Shown here in pieces: positions 8,724 to 18,410 of a DNA stretch of 64,000 nucleotides. Numbering within the stretch: position 1 is the stretch's first letter; each line of letters opens with the position of its first letter. Location of the stretch: positions 248,001 through 312,000 of the forward strand of contig NZ_JAAOEN010000003.1 in NCBI RefSeq assembly GCF_011320225.1, read 5' to 3'. Both the position numbers and the translations under genes were made by a program. Source of the stretch: Phytoactinopolyspora limicola. GTDB lineage: Bacteria > Actinomycetota > Actinomycetes > Jiangellales > Jiangellaceae. The notes under the pieces are model-generated. The model saw nothing but the letters and a program-made list of their open reading frames with translations, was not told the DNA's origin and did no database searches.

Positions 8724-9572
8724 TTAGTTCAGCGGCGCCTGGGGACCGTCCGGGCGGCTGCTGCGGGCCGACACGACCCGATCGACGATCGGGGCAACGG
8801 CATCGTCGGAATAGCGGTCGAAGCCGTCGTGGTCGACCACGGCGATGATAGGGAAGATCCGGCGATGCAGGTCCGGGCCGCCGGTGGCGGAATCATCCTC
8901 GGCGGCGTCGTACAGCGCCTGTACACACGCCGTCACGGCCTCCTCGGCGGTGAAATCGGCCCGGTACAGCTTCTTCAACGCCCCTTTGGCGAACAACGAA
9001 CCCGAACCGACGGAGTAATACTCGTGCTCTTCCGAGCGTGCGCCGGTGGGGTCGTACGAGAAGATCCGGCCCCGCTCGCTACCCAGGTCGAACCCTGCGA
9101 ACAGCGGGACAGCCACCAGGCCCTGCATCGCCAGCCCGAGATTGGCCCGGATCATGTGGGCAAGGCGGTTCGACTTACCCTCCAACGACAGGACCGTACC
9201 CTCGATCTTCTCGTAGTGCTCCAACTCCAGCCGGAACAGCTGGACAAGCTCCATCGCGATGCCCATGGTGCCGGCGATGCCGACCGAGGAGTACTCGTCG
9301 GCCTGGAAGACCTTCTCGGCGTCGCGCTGGGAGATCAAGTGGCCGGCTGTGGCCCGGCGATCACCGGCCATCACCACGCCACCGGGGAAGGTGACCGCGA
9401 CGATGGTGGTGCCGTGTGGCGCCAAGCCGGAGAAATCGCCGCGCCCCGCGTCAGCGGCCAGCCGCCGTCCAGGGAGTAGCTCGGGCGCGTACTGGCTCAG
9501 GAAGTCGGTGAACGACGACGTCCCCGACACCATGAAGGCCGTTGGCAACCGTCCGATCTGGGACAGGTCCAC
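8724..9572 (-). CDS. prcB: 20S proteasome beta subunit PrcB
   Basis: PrcB forms the two proteolytic rings of the core particle. The 282-residue precursor has a ~54-residue propeptide ending ...FSGLAPHG. The mature chain starts at [21 protein letters not shown], making Thr55 the N-terminal nucleophile after self-cleavage; the conserved Asp and Lys of the Ntn active site follow. Its GTG start directly abuts the pup stop codon (TAA then GTG, no spacer), so translation is almost certainly coupled to pup. Confidence 0.97.
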   Translation of the reverse strand: MDLSQIGRLPTAFMVSGTSSFTDFLSQYAPELLPGRRLAADAGRGDFSGLAPHGTTIVAVTFPGGVVMAGDRRATAGHLISQRDAEKVFQADEYSSVGIAGTMGIAMELVQLFRLELEHYEKIEGTVLSLEGKSNRLAHMIRANLGLAMQGLVAVPLFAGFDLGSERGRIFSYDPTGARSEEHEYYSVGSGSLFAKGALKKLYRADFTAEEAVTACVQALYDAAEDDSATGGPDLHRRIFPIIAVVDHDGFDRYSDDAVAPIVDRVVSARSSRPDGPQAPLN

Positions 9573-9794
9573 TTACTCTCCACCTTTCTGGACGAACGAC
9601 CTGACGAAGTCCTCCGCGTTCTCCTCGAGGACTTCGTCGATCTCGTCGAGCATCGAATCGACATCGTCGGCGAGCTTTTCCTGCCGGTCCTTGACCTCTT
9701 CGGAAGCCTCCGCCGCCTGGGCCTCTGTGGTCTCGGCGTCTTCATTCCGGCGAGGCTGCTTACGCTGCTGCCCGCCACCTGTCTCACGCGCCAT
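9573..9794 (-). CDS. pup: prokaryotic ubiquitin-like protein Pup
   Basis: Pup is the intrinsically disordered tag that PafA links to substrates and that the ARC ATPase recognises through its coiled-coil half. The 73-residue protein has a polar N-terminus, the acidic central helix region (DDVDSMLDEIDEVLEENAE) and the conserved FVRSFVQKGGE tail. It ends in GGE, not GGQ, so it can be ligated without prior deamidation by Dop. A GGAGG site precedes the ATG. A TAAGGT hexamer lies about 30 nt upstream. It is the first gene of the pup-prcB-prcA unit. Confidence 0.97.
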   Translation of the reverse strand: MARETGGGQQRKQPRRNEDAETTEAQAAEASEEVKDRQEKLADDVDSMLDEIDEVLEENAEDFVRSFVQKGGE

Positions 9795-9823
9795 CGTGAA
9801 CCTCCGATCGTCGCCTCAGTACG

Positions 9824-9829
9824 ACCTTA
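9824..9829 (-). promoter_or_regulatory. pup: candidate -10 hexamer TAAGGT for pup-prcBA
   Basis: TAAGGT on the minus strand lies about 30 nt upstream of the pup ATG, leaving room for a short leader with the GGAGG ribosome site. No clear -35 was found, so this is a pattern match only. Confidence 0.35.
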
Positions 9830-9883
9830 TCCGGCCCAAGTGACATCGGCGCCCTAGGGACCGGTTCGTGATGCACATGATCT

Positions 9884-9898
9884 TTCGCCTTGGGCGAA
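9884..9898 (-). terminator. short hairpin downstream of dop
   Basis: TTCGCC and GGCGAA pair around a 3-nt loop; a second 8-bp pair (9861-9868 with 9895-9902) offers an alternative fold. It lies 60-100 nt beyond the dop stop and ahead of the pup promoter region. It may separate the dop and pup transcripts. The stem is short and there is no U-run. Confidence 0.3.
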
Positions 9899-9960
9899 CC
9901 GGCGCACGCAGCTCCCCGCCGTTTTCGTTGCCGGACCCCCCGGGCGAGACGGCGTCGGGC

Positions 9961-11472
9961 TCACCGTCCGGTCAGCTCCGTCACCAGGTCAACCGCGGTG
10001 TCGCAGCGGTCCAGCAGGCGCCCCACATGTGCCTTGGTGCCCCTCAGCGGATCAAGGGTAGGCACCCTTTGTAAGGCGTCGTGCCCCGGCAGGTCGAAGA
10101 TCACCGAATCCCAGGAAGCGGCGGCGATCGTCTCGGGGTACTTGTCCAGGCAACGGCCCCGGAAGAATGCCCGAGTGTCCTCCGGCGGCGCATGCACCGC
10201 CCGGGCGACCTGGGTGTCATCCAGCAGCCTGCGCATCCGCGACTTGGCCACCAGCCGGTGGTACAAGCCACGCTCGGGGCGGACATCTGAGTATTGCAGG
10301 TCGATCAGATGCAGTTTGGGGCTCGACCAGTCCAGCCCGTCCCGTTCGCGGTAGGACTCCAGAAGCGCGAGCTTGGCCACCCAGTCGAGTTGGTCGGCCA
10401 GCGCCATGGGGTCGTTGCCCAGCGTCGTGACGATCGACTCCCACCGATCGAGTACGTCCGCGGTGATCGGGTCGACGTCCGGCCCGAAGCGATCCTCGAC
10501 GAACTTGCGCGCCTGCTCGGCGTACTCCGCCTGCAACTGCACCGCGGTCAACCGCCGGCCGTCGGTGAGTTCGATCAGGTAACGCAGGCTTGGATCGTGA
10601 GAGACCTCGTGCAACGCATGGACCGGGCGCTCGATAGCCAGATCCCAGCCGAGAAAACCCTGTTCGATCATGGTGAGTACCAGCGCCGTGCTGCCCATCT
10701 TCACGTACGTGGAGATCTCGGACAGGTTGGCGTCGCCAACGATGACATGGAGGCGGCGATACCGCTCGGGGTCGGCATGTGGCTCGTCTCGGGTGTTGAC
10801 GATCGGGCGTTTCAGCGTCGTCTCCAAACCGACCTCGACCTCGAAGTAGTCGGCCCGCTGAGAAATCTGAAAGCCGTCGCGGCCGCCGTCCTGCCCCAAG
10901 CCGACCCGCCCGGCGCCACAGACCACCGGCCGGGAAACGAAGAACGGCACCAAATGCCGGACGATGTCGGCAAACGGCGTGGACCGATTCATCAAGTAGT
11001 TCTCGTGGCAGCCGTACGACGCACCCTTGTTGTCCACGTTGTTCTTGTACATCTGGACGGGAGCCGCACCGGGAAGGTGAGCGGCGAACCGGGCGGCCTC
11101 AGCCATCACCCGCTCCCCCGCCTTATCCCAGAGAACCGCGTCGAGAGGGTTGGTGACCTCAGGCGACGAATACTCCGGATGGGCGTGGTCCACGTAGAGG
11201 CGGGCGCCGTTGGTGAGGATGACGTTGGCCAGCCCGATCTCTTCGTCGGTCAGCTGGCTCGGGTCGGCGCCAGTACGCGACAGCTCGAACCCGCGGGCGT
11301 CTCGCAGGGGGTTCTCCTCCTCGAAGTCCCAGCGTGCCCTCCGGGCCCTGGCGCGCTGGCCAGCATAGGCATTAACCACCTGCGACGAGGTGAGCATCGA
11401 GTTGGCGGCGGGGTTGCTCGGCACCGAGATGCCGTATTCGGTCTCGATCCCCATGATGCGGCGTGCGCTCAT
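9961..11472 (-). CDS. dop: deamidase/depupylase Dop
   Basis: Dop removes Pup from tagged proteins and, in GGQ-type species, converts the Pup C-terminal Gln to Glu. The 503-residue protein starts [18 protein letters not shown] and shares the glutamine-synthetase-like fold with PafA. It keeps the Dop-specific loop after the first strand ([19 protein letters not shown]) and the blocks [27 protein letters not shown] and [17 protein letters not shown]. Because Pup here already ends in Glu, depupylation should be its main task. The ATG has TAGGCT 6 nt upstream (leaderless pattern). It is normally adjacent to arc; here a foreign-looking segment intervenes. Confidence 0.96.
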   Translation of the reverse strand: MSARRIMGIETEYGISVPSNPAANSMLTSSQVVNAYAGQRARARRARWDFEEENPLRDARGFELSRTGADPSQLTDEEIGLANVILTNGARLYVDHAHPEYSSPEVTNPLDAVLWDKAGERVMAEAARFAAHLPGAAPVQMYKNNVDNKGASYGCHENYLMNRSTPFADIVRHLVPFFVSRPVVCGAGRVGLGQDGGRDGFQISQRADYFEVEVGLETTLKRPIVNTRDEPHADPERYRRLHVIVGDANLSEISTYVKMGSTALVLTMIEQGFLGWDLAIERPVHALHEVSHDPSLRYLIELTDGRRLTAVQLQAEYAEQARKFVEDRFGPDVDPITADVLDRWESIVTTLGNDPMALADQLDWVAKLALLESYRERDGLDWSSPKLHLIDLQYSDVRPERGLYHRLVAKSRMRRLLDDTQVARAVHAPPEDTRAFFRGRCLDKYPETIAAASWDSVIFDLPGHDALQRVPTLDPLRGTKAHVGRLLDRCDTAVDLVTELTGR

Positions 11473-11478
11473 GTATCG

Positions 11479-11484
11479 AGCCTA
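11479..11484 (-). promoter_or_regulatory. dop: -10 hexamer TAGGCT of dop (leaderless)
   Basis: TAGGCT on the minus strand ends 6 nt before the dop ATG. It lies immediately after the hairpin that ends the upstream oxidoreductase gene, consistent with a fresh transcription start for dop. Confidence 0.5.
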
Positions 11485-11489
11485 CGTGA

Positions 11490-11527
11490 CACCCGGCCGG
11501 GGGCGACTTATCACGCCCCGGCCGGTG
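11490..11527 (-). terminator. strong hairpin at the end of the oxidoreductase gene
   Basis: Two GC-rich arms, CACCCGGCCGGGGGCG and CGCCCCGGCCGGTG, pair with two single-base bulges around an 8-nt loop. The loop contains the stop codon of the oxidoreductase gene. The hairpin ends just before the dop -10, so it probably insulates dop from upstream transcription. Confidence 0.55.
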
Positions 11528-12533
11528 CTACATCCGGGTACTCGACGCCGAGCTGACCAAGTGCGTCGTCCAAAACTCGCATCACCTCGACGGTGTCGGC
11601 CAGCGGCATCTCCGGGCACTCGGTCCGACCCTCACGGACCGCCTGCGCCACCGCCCGGAGCATCGGCACATAGCCGTGCCCCTCCGACAGGTGCTGGAAC
11701 ACCTCCGGGTGCTCCACGCCACGCTCGGGCGTCCGCACGTACGTCATACGCCCCGGGTGGTGGAACCGCGGCGCGAACTCGATCCGTCCCGTCGTGCCGA
11801 CGATGCTGGCAGCGCCGGCCAACGGCGATCGCAACGACACGTCCATGTGTGCGCGCTGGCCACCGGGCCAACTCAGCAACAGGCCCGCCTCGGCGTCGAC
11901 ACCCTGATCGGTGAGCGTACCCACGGCCGCGACCTCGGCCGGAGCACCCAGCAGCATCTGCGCGAAGCCGACGGTGTAGACACCAACATCCAACAGCGCG
12001 CCCCCGCCCAAAGGGCGGTTCCACAGTCGATGATCAGGCCCGTGGGTGGACGCGAAACCCAGCTCCGCGCTCACCATCCGAACGTCACCGATGACACCGT
12101 CGGCCACCATCTGCCGGGCCTTCACGATGAGTGGGTTGAACCGGGTCCACATAGCCTCCATGCAGAACACACCCTGCTGGACGGCGTAGGCCGCCAGAGA
12201 CTCCGTCTCCGCAAGCGAGTGGGTGAACACCTTCTCGCACAACACCGCCTTGCCCGCCTCGGCCGCCAGCCGCACGGCGTAGGCATGCTGCGGGTGTGGG
12301 GTGGCCACGTAGACCACATCCACCGCGTCATCCTCAACAAGAGCCCGCACCGACGAATAAGCCGTGGTCACGCCGAATTCCCGGGCGAACGTGTCAGCTC
12401 GATCCTGGACCCGGGAGCTGACCGCCGCGATCCGGGAGCCCTCGAGGAGCTTCAGGTCGGCGGCCACGCTGTGGGCGATGTCACCGGTGGCGACGATGCC
12501 CCACCCGATCACCCGTTCGTCGATGTCACTCAT
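11511..12533 (-). CDS. Gfo/Idh/MocA family NAD(P)-dependent oxidoreductase
   Basis: The 340-residue protein has the N-terminal Rossmann fold typical of this family (VIGWGIVATGDIAHSVAADL), the dinucleotide/substrate region YVATPHPQHAYAVRLAAEAGKAVLCEK with the conserved EK, and a C-terminal alpha/beta domain (HRLWNRPLGGGALLDVGVY). Such enzymes oxidise or reduce sugars and polyols; the substrate cannot be told. The ATG is chosen because TAAGGT lies 7 nt upstream. The gene sits inside the proteasome locus between arc and dop, where it has no obvious functional link. Confidence 0.9.
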   Translation of the reverse strand: MSDIDERVIGWGIVATGDIAHSVAADLKLLEGSRIAAVSSRVQDRADTFAREFGVTTAYSSVRALVEDDAVDVVYVATPHPQHAYAVRLAAEAGKAVLCEKVFTHSLAETESLAAYAVQQGVFCMEAMWTRFNPLIVKARQMVADGVIGDVRMVSAELGFASTHGPDHRLWNRPLGGGALLDVGVYTVGFAQMLLGAPAEVAAVGTLTDQGVDAEAGLLLSWPGGQRAHMDVSLRSPLAGAASIVGTTGRIEFAPRFHHPGRMTYVRTPERGVEHPEVFQHLSEGHGYVPMLRAVAQAVREGRTECPEMPLADTVEVMRVLDDALGQLGVEYPDVAPAGA

Positions 12534-12540
12534 GACGCCG

Positions 12541-12546
12541 ACCTTA
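12541..12546 (-). promoter_or_regulatory. -10 hexamer TAAGGT of the oxidoreductase gene
   Basis: TAAGGT on the minus strand ends 7 nt before the ATG at 12533. No ribosome site is evident, so a leaderless transcript is likely. The left arm of the large inverted repeat begins about 38 bp further upstream. Confidence 0.5.
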
Positions 12547-12583
12547 GCGACCGCCCCGGGGCACTCCCCCACCACCACACCCG

Positions 12584-12761
12584 TTGTGCACCTGATCTCC
12601 GTTTTGACGCCTGATCGTTTCTAAGGCGACGATCAGATGCGTCGGTGGTGACGACAGCCAGTGCCGACGGGCGGTAGCGGCGTCTGATCGTCTCCACGAT
12701 GTGGGACGGTCGGCGATCAGATGCGCCAACCGTCGTATGGCGTCCGGTAGCACATCTGATC
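12584..12761. repeat. left arm of 178-bp inverted repeat
   Basis: This 178-bp arm is the reverse complement of 13047-13224 with 14 mismatches by hand alignment (about 92% identity). It contains at least six copies of the hexamer CTGATC or its complement GATCAG (12592, 12611, 12631, 12684, 12715, 12756), which themselves form short hairpins such as GATCAGATG paired with CATCTGATC. Neither strand looks protein-coding. It may be a mobile palindromic element, an inverted duplication or a cluster of protein-binding sites. Confidence 0.85.
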
Positions 12762-13046
12762 CTTTCGAGGCGGCACCGTGCTATGCGGATGCGGCGTTCG
12801 CCCACGGGGCGGATGCGGCGGTGGCGTGCGGGGCCCGCCGACTTCCCCAGGGGATTTGCCCGGGGCTCACCGGGGTAGCCCGGTGTGCAAGGACCTGGGG
12901 TTGGTGCGTTGACCGCCTCCACATCTGCGACATTTCACCCACACCAACAAGCGGTCAGCGCACCAAGCGTCATCCGACGGCCCTACCCTCGTCCGTTGAC
13001 GGGCACCCGCGCGCCCAGCACGTCCACCTTGCGCCCATCGCAACAC
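12762..13046. other. non-coding spacer between the inverted repeat arms
   Basis: This 285-bp spacer has no credible gene. It contains its own smaller inverted repeat: 12901-12916 pairs with 12951-12966 (16 bp, one mismatch). The rest is GC-rich without a recognised motif. No transposase remnant could be seen. Confidence 0.6.
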
Positions 13047-13224
13047 GATCAGATGCACTACCGGACGCCAGGCGACGGTTTGTGCATCTGATCGCCAACC
13101 GTCCCACATCGTGGAGACGATCAGGTGCCGCTACCGCCCGTCGGCACTGGCCGTCGTCACCGCCGACGCATCTGATCGTCGCCATGAAAACGATCAGGCG
13201 TCAAAACGGAGATCAGGTGCACAA
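13047..13224. repeat. right arm of 178-bp inverted repeat
   Basis: Mirror copy of 12584-12761, same length, 14 mismatches. Several differences are transitions, as expected for an old duplication. The arm ends 21 bp from the terminator hairpin downstream of arc. Confidence 0.85.
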
Positions 13225-13244
13225 GTGGTGGGGTGGCAGACGTT

Positions 13245-13277
13245 GGGGCCGCGGAACCGAGCGGTTCTCGCGGCCCC
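13245..13277 (-). terminator. terminator-like hairpin downstream of arc
   Basis: GGGGCCGCG pairs with CGCGGCCCC and the inner GAACC with GGTTC, closing a 4-nt loop, with one bulged base. It lies about 100 nt past the arc stop on the transcribed strand. The stem is strong, but there is no T-run. Confidence 0.6.
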
Positions 13278-13283
13278 CTGGTG

Positions 13284-13399
13284 AGAGGTAGCGGTCGGGT
13301 GTTAGAGGTGCTAGCCGGTGTTAGAGGTAGCGGTCGGGTGTTAGAGGTACTAGCCGGTGTCAGAGGTACTAGCCGGTGTCAGAGGTACTGGCCGGTGTT
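13284..13399. repeat. tandem 19-20 bp repeats derived from the arc 3' end
   Basis: Six consecutive units start with AGAGGT(A/G) and alternate between endings CTAGCCGGTGT and GCGGTCGGGTGT. The last unit is the 3' end of arc itself, including its stop codon and the codons for the terminal GQYL. The other five lie downstream and decode to near-copies with in-frame stops. Replication slippage at the gene end is the simplest origin. Confidence 0.85.
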
Positions 13400-15067
13400 G
13401 GCGACCGTGTCGATCGAGCGGCCGGCCTCGCCGGTGCCGGACTTGCCCGAGATCAAGGTCCGGATGAAGACGATCCGCTCACCCTTCTTCCCGGAGATAC
13501 GTGCCCAGTCGTCCGGGTTGGTGGTGTTCGGGAGGTCTTCGTTCTCTTTGAACTCGTCGAAGCAGGCGTTGAGCAGGTGCTGCACGCGGATACCTTTGAC
13601 GCCGGTGTCGAGGGCGTCTTTGATGGCCATCTTCTTCGCCCGGTCGACGATGTTCTGGATCATTGCGCCGGAGTTGAAGTCCTTGAAGTACAGCACTTCT
13701 TTGTCGCCGTTGGCGTAGGTGACCTCGAGGAACCGGTTCTCTTCGGTTTCGGAGTACATACGCTCGACCGACCGTTGGATCATTGCCTCCACCGTGGCCG
13801 TGGGGTCGCCGCCGTGTTCGGCGACGTCGTCACCGTGCAGAGGTAGGCCAGTGGTGAGGTACTTGCTGAAGATGTCCTTGGCCGCTTCGGCGTCCGGGCG
13901 CTCGATCTTGATCTTCACGTCTAGGCGCCCAGGCCGCAGGATGGCCGGGTCGATCATGTCTTCGCGGTTGGAGGCGCCGATGACGATCACGTTCTCGAGG
14001 CTCTCCACGCCGTCGATCTCGGACAGCAGCTGGGGCACGATGGTGTTCTCCACGTCCGATGACACACCCGAACCGCGGGTCCGGAACAGGGAGTCCATCT
14101 CGTCGAAGAACACGATGACCGGGGTGCCTTCGCTGGCCTTCTCCCGGGCCCGCTGGAAGACCAGACGGATGTGCCGTTCGGTCTCGCCGACGTACTTGTT
14201 CAGCAGCTCGGGGCCCTTGATGTTGAGGAAGTAGGACTTGCCCTCCGACCGGCCGGTTTTCCGAGCGACCTCCTTGGCCAGCGAGTTGGCCACCGCTTTT
14301 GCGATGAGTGTCTTGCCGCAGCCGGGCGGGCCGTACAGGAGCACCCCTTTGGGGGCCCGCAGCTGGTGCTCTCGGAACAGATCGGCGTGCAAATATGGCA
14401 GTTCGACGGCGTCGCGGATCTGGTCGATCTGCCCTTTCAGGCCACCGATGTCGACGTAGTCGATGTCCGGGACCTCTTCGAGGATGAGTTCTTCGACTTC
14501 GCTCTTGGGGATGCGTTCGTAGACAAAGCCGGAACGAGGTTCGAGCAGCAGAGAGTCACCCGAACGCAGGCCGGAGTCTCGCAGCGGCGAGGCTAGCCGG
14601 ACCACGCGTTCCTCATCGGTGTGGCCGATGACGAGTGCGCGTTCAGTGTCGGCCAGCAGTTCCTTGAGCATGACGACCTCGCCGACCTGCTCGAACTCCA
14701 ACGAGCGCACAACGTTGAGCGCTTCGTTGAGCATGACCTCTTGGCCTGGGCGCAGCATCGACGAATCGACCTCGGGGCTCACCGCCACCCGCAGTTTTCG
14801 CCCACCGGTGAACACGTCCACCGTGCCGTCGTCGTGGCCTTCCAGGTAGGTGCCGAATCCGGATGGCGGTTGAGCCAGCCGGTCGATCTCTTCTTTCAGC
14901 GTCACGATCTGGTCGCGGGCTTCCCGCAGTGTCGCCGCCAGCCGCTCGTTCTGGGCGTTGACCGAAGCCAATCTCGCCTCGAGAAATGCCACTTCACCAG
15001 CGAGCTCGGAAGGCTCACGCCCTGCTCCCCGGCGTGTGTGCTCGAAGCCGTCGTCATGCGTTGCCAC
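13379..15067 (-). CDS. arc: proteasome-associated AAA ATPase ARC/Mpa
   Basis: This hexameric unfoldase recognises Pup-tagged proteins and feeds them into the 20S core. The 562-residue protein has an N-terminal coiled coil that binds Pup (about residues 20-65, [18 protein letters not shown]...), an OB-fold interdomain, and an AAA domain with Walker A GPPGCGKT, Walker [11 protein letters not shown] and arginine-finger region ILRPGRLD. It ends TGQYL, the C-terminal docking motif for the proteasome alpha ring. The GTG start has GAGGAGG upstream. TrmI lies upstream on the same strand. Downstream are tandem copies of its own 3' end. Confidence 0.97.
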   Translation of the reverse strand: MATHDDGFEHTRRGAGREPSELAGEVAFLEARLASVNAQNERLAATLREARDQIVTLKEEIDRLAQPPSGFGTYLEGHDDGTVDVFTGGRKLRVAVSPEVDSSMLRPGQEVMLNEALNVVRSLEFEQVGEVVMLKELLADTERALVIGHTDEERVVRLASPLRDSGLRSGDSLLLEPRSGFVYERIPKSEVEELILEEVPDIDYVDIGGLKGQIDQIRDAVELPYLHADLFREHQLRAPKGVLLYGPPGCGKTLIAKAVANSLAKEVARKTGRSEGKSYFLNIKGPELLNKYVGETERHIRLVFQRAREKASEGTPVIVFFDEMDSLFRTRGSGVSSDVENTIVPQLLSEIDGVESLENVIVIGASNREDMIDPAILRPGRLDVKIKIERPDAEAAKDIFSKYLTTGLPLHGDDVAEHGGDPTATVEAMIQRSVERMYSETEENRFLEVTYANGDKEVLYFKDFNSGAMIQNIVDRAKKMAIKDALDTGVKGIRVQHLLNACFDEFKENEDLPNTTNPDDWARISGKKGERIVFIRTLISGKSGTGEAGRSIDTVANTGQYL

Positions 15068-15207
15068 GGTCGCACCTCCTCCTCGGGCTTCCTCGTATCC
15101 CTGACCCTACATTCGCATACCCGGATCACGCCTCCGGTAGGCCTCTCGTGACGAGATGGTGACGTGATCGTCGGCGCGGCCAGGTTTCGCTGTGAGCCGC
15201 GGTCCGG

Positions 15208-16116
<909 letters not shown>

Positions 16117-16133
16117 CTACCCGCCCCGGCCGC

Positions 16134-17240
16134 TTACCGGCCGGCCAGTGCGGCGTCGACGTCGGACGCGGCCAGTACCCCGAGCATGCGGCCCTGTTCG
16201 TCGACGACGAGGTACTCGGATGTCAGCTCATGGCGCATGGCACGCAGGAGATCTTCACCGCGCATGTCCACACCCACCACCATGCCTGAGCGCAACGGGC
16301 GTGCGACGTCGGAGGCCGGCACCCAGGGCCGCCGCTCCTCTGGCATCGCGGCGAGGGCGGCGTCGTTGACCAGGGCGGTGGGTGCACCGGCGCTGTTGGT
16401 GATGACCATCGACCTGGCGCCGCGCTCGCGGGCCAGGCGCAGCGCCTCGGACACCGGTAGTTCGGGTGGCACGGCCACCGCTCGGCGGAGAAGCCGACGT
16501 GGGTCTAGGTCGGGTAGCCGCGCCCGCATCCGCCCGACGGCCAGGCTCTGAGTGGCTCCGCTCCACAGCATGAAGGCCACGAGCACCCCCCAGAGCAGTC
16601 CGAACGTGGTGGGCCGGCCTCCGGCGACGGCGAACGGGACGGCCAACACGAGCACCGCGAGGACCTGTCCGGCGCGGGCGGCTACGCGGGTGCCGCGGTG
16701 TTCGTCGCCGGTGAACCGCCATACGGCCGCCCGCAACATGTGCCCGCCGTCCAGTGGTAGTGCGGGTAGCAGGTTGAAAGCGCCGACGACGATGTTCGCC
16801 GCGGCCAACACCCGGAGTAGATACTCGGGTATGTCGGCGGTGACCGGGATGGACGCGGCCAGGGCCAAACCTCCGAGCGCCAGCGATACGGCTGGTCCGG
16901 CGGCGGACACGAGCAGGTCGCGTCCTGGAGTAGGGGCGTCGCGCTCGATTTCGGTGTGTCCGCCGAGGAAGTGCAGCGTGATGCCGCGCACGGGCAGGCC
17001 GAACGCCCGCGCGGCCAGCGCATGGCTGACCTCGTGAAGGAACACGGACACATAAAGGAGGACGGCGAAGGCGAAGGTGACCACGTACCCGGCGGAGCCG
17101 AGGTCGGGAAAGGTGCGGGCGACGAACGGCTGGAATCCAACGGTGATGACCGCGGCGACGACGAACCACGTGGGGCTCACGTGGACGGGGATCCCGGCCA
17201 CCCGTCCGAGCCGAAGATTGCGCCAGCCGCCGAACCGCAT
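16134..17240 (-). CDS. site-2 protease family (M50) metalloprotease with CBS domains
   Basis: An intramembrane zinc protease of 368 residues. The zinc motif HEVSH (in VFLHEVSHALAARAFG) lies in an early membrane helix and the third ligand region NLLPALPLDGGHMLRA follows, together with about six membrane segments. The C-terminal ~130 residues form a CBS pair that usually binds adenine nucleotides (VSEALRLARERGARSMVITN and LTSEYLVVDEQGRMLGVL). Substrates may be anti-sigma factors, but none is visible nearby. The ATG has TACGCT 6 nt upstream. It is divergent from the RecB-like gene. Confidence 0.92.
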   Translation of the reverse strand: MRFGGWRNLRLGRVAGIPVHVSPTWFVVAAVITVGFQPFVARTFPDLGSAGYVVTFAFAVLLYVSVFLHEVSHALAARAFGLPVRGITLHFLGGHTEIERDAPTPGRDLLVSAAGPAVSLALGGLALAASIPVTADIPEYLLRVLAAANIVVGAFNLLPALPLDGGHMLRAAVWRFTGDEHRGTRVAARAGQVLAVLVLAVPFAVAGGRPTTFGLLWGVLVAFMLWSGATQSLAVGRMRARLPDLDPRRLLRRAVAVPPELPVSEALRLARERGARSMVITNSAGAPTALVNDAALAAMPEERRPWVPASDVARPLRSGMVVGVDMRGEDLLRAMRHELTSEYLVVDEQGRMLGVLAASDVDAALAGR

Positions 17241-17246
17241 ACGAGA

Positions 17247-17252
17247 AGCGTA
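17247..17252 (-). promoter_or_regulatory. -10 hexamer TACGCT of the M50 protease gene
   Basis: TACGCT on the minus strand ends 6 nt before the ATG at 17240, the spacing of a leaderless promoter. Confidence 0.45.
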
Positions 17253-17351
17253 CGGCTTAACACACGGTGGGGACGGAACCGCGGGGTCCGCCCTCGTCGG
17301 AAAACCGTTCCATGGGCCGCGCCGCTCCGGGATCCTGTCGGTGCCGTCGTC

Positions 17352-17357
17352 TACGCT
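17352..17357 (+). promoter_or_regulatory. -10 hexamer TACGCT of the RecB-like gene
   Basis: TACGCT ends 8 nt before the ATG at 17366, with no ribosome-binding site between. It supports this ATG over the in-frame extension to 17267, which would overlap the divergent promoter. Confidence 0.45.
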
Positions 17358-17365
17358 TCTTGGGC

Positions 17366-18274
17366 ATGAACACCCCAGTGGCGCAGCCAGCGGCTACTGC
17401 GGCCGGTGAACATCCGGCTCCGCCGGTGTGGAGCCTGTCTCCCTCGCGCGCCGCTGACTTCATGAGTTGTCCGTTGTTGTACCGATTCCGCAGCATCGAC
17501 CGGCTTCCCGAGCCTCCCAGCCCCGACGCCACCCGCGGCACCGTGGTGCACGCGGTGTTGGAGCGGCTGTTCGACCTCCCGGCCGACCAACGCACCCCAG
17601 CCGAGGCTGTCCAGCTGGTCCGCCCGGCGTGGGAGCAGCTGCTGGCCGACGAGCCGGACGTGGCCGAGTTGTTCGGTGCCGATGCCGAGGCTCTCGACGA
17701 GTGGCTGGGCGGCGCGGAGGGCTTGGTCCGCCGCTACTTCGAGCTGGAGGATCCGACCCGGCTCGAGCCGGCGGAGCGGGAACTCTACGTGGAGACGGTG
17801 CTCGATTCCGGGTTGACTCTGCGCGGATACGTGGACCGGTTGGACCGCGCCCCCGCCACTGGGGAGCTGCGGGTGGTCGACTACAAGACGGGAAAGGCCC
17901 CGCGCGCCGGCTTCGAGCAGCGCGCCATGTTCCAGATGCGCTTCTACGCCCTCGTACTGTGGCGGCTGCACGGCACGGTCCCCCGTCTGTTGCAGTTGGT
18001 GTACCTGGGCAGCGGGGAGGTCCTGCGGTACGAGCCGGACGAGGCCGACCTGCGCGCCACCGAACGCAAGTTGGGTGCGCTGTGGACGGCTATCCAGCGT
18101 GCCATGGACAGCGGCGACTGGCGGCCCAGTCCGAGCCGGCTGTGTGACTGGTGTTCCCACCAGGCGCTGTGCCCCGCCTACGGGGGCACGCCGCCGCCGC
18201 TCCCGGAGGCGCCGGTGATCTCGGTCTCGGACACCGAAGCACCGTCGCCACGGACGTCCGCGGCCGACGTCTGA
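17366..18274 (+). CDS. RecB-family PD-(D/E)XK exonuclease with Fe-S cysteines
   Basis: The 302-residue protein is a stand-alone RecB/AddB-type nuclease domain. Visible features are the start of the fold (SPSRAADFMSCPLLYRFRSIDRLP), GTVVHAVLERLF, and the catalytic pair GYVDRLDR ... LRVVDYKTGK, i.e. the D-x(n)-D/E-x-K core. A C-terminal cysteine set CDWCSHQALCP, with the early Cys in MSCP, should bind a 4Fe-4S cluster as in AddB and Cas4. No helicase or cas genes are adjacent. A role in DNA repair or end processing is inferred from the family. Confidence 0.9.
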   Translation: MNTPVAQPAATAAGEHPAPPVWSLSPSRAADFMSCPLLYRFRSIDRLPEPPSPDATRGTVVHAVLERLFDLPADQRTPAEAVQLVRPAWEQLLADEPDVAELFGADAEALDEWLGGAEGLVRRYFELEDPTRLEPAERELYVETVLDSGLTLRGYVDRLDRAPATGELRVVDYKTGKAPRAGFEQRAMFQMRFYALVLWRLHGTVPRLLQLVYLGSGEVLRYEPDEADLRATERKLGALWTAIQRAMDSGDWRPSPSRLCDWCSHQALCPAYGGTPPPLPEAPVISVSDTEAPSPRTSAADV

Positions 18275-18290
18275 GGCGGCCTGGGCCGCA

Positions 18291-18315
18291 CCTTAGGAAC
18301 GCGCGGGTTCTAAGG
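18291..18315 (+). terminator. hairpin downstream of the RecB-like gene
   Basis: CCTTAGGAAC pairs with GTTCTAAGG around a short GC loop with one bulged G, 17 nt past the stop codon. It may end the nuclease transcript or act as an operator for the downstream kinase gene; it has no T-run. Confidence 0.4.
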
Positions 18316-18396
18316 CACTCCCCTGCCGCCGGATCGTCCTTAAGGTGGAGAAGAGGCTTCGGCGTCGGGGATGAAGGCATCGCTCATGCCGCCCCT

Positions 18397-18402
18397 TACC
18401 GT
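18397..18402 (+). promoter_or_regulatory. -10 hexamer TACCGT of the histidine kinase gene
   Basis: TACCGT ends 8 nt before the ATG at 18411. There is no Shine-Dalgarno sequence, so the ATG is favoured over the in-frame TTG (18402) and GTG (18405) as a leaderless start. Confidence 0.45.
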
Positions 18403-18410
18403 TGGTGTAT

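Noticed and set aside
12701-13291. Plus-strand open frame of 196 codons across the inverted repeat
   Set aside because: It reads through both arms and the spacer, so its two ends encode related sequence in opposite senses. No start signal and no domain.
17366-18274. Considered Cas4 because of the Fe-S cysteines and nuclease core
   Set aside because: No CRISPR repeats or cas genes in the window; stand-alone RecB-like nucleases beside trmI/M50 genes are common in actinobacteria.
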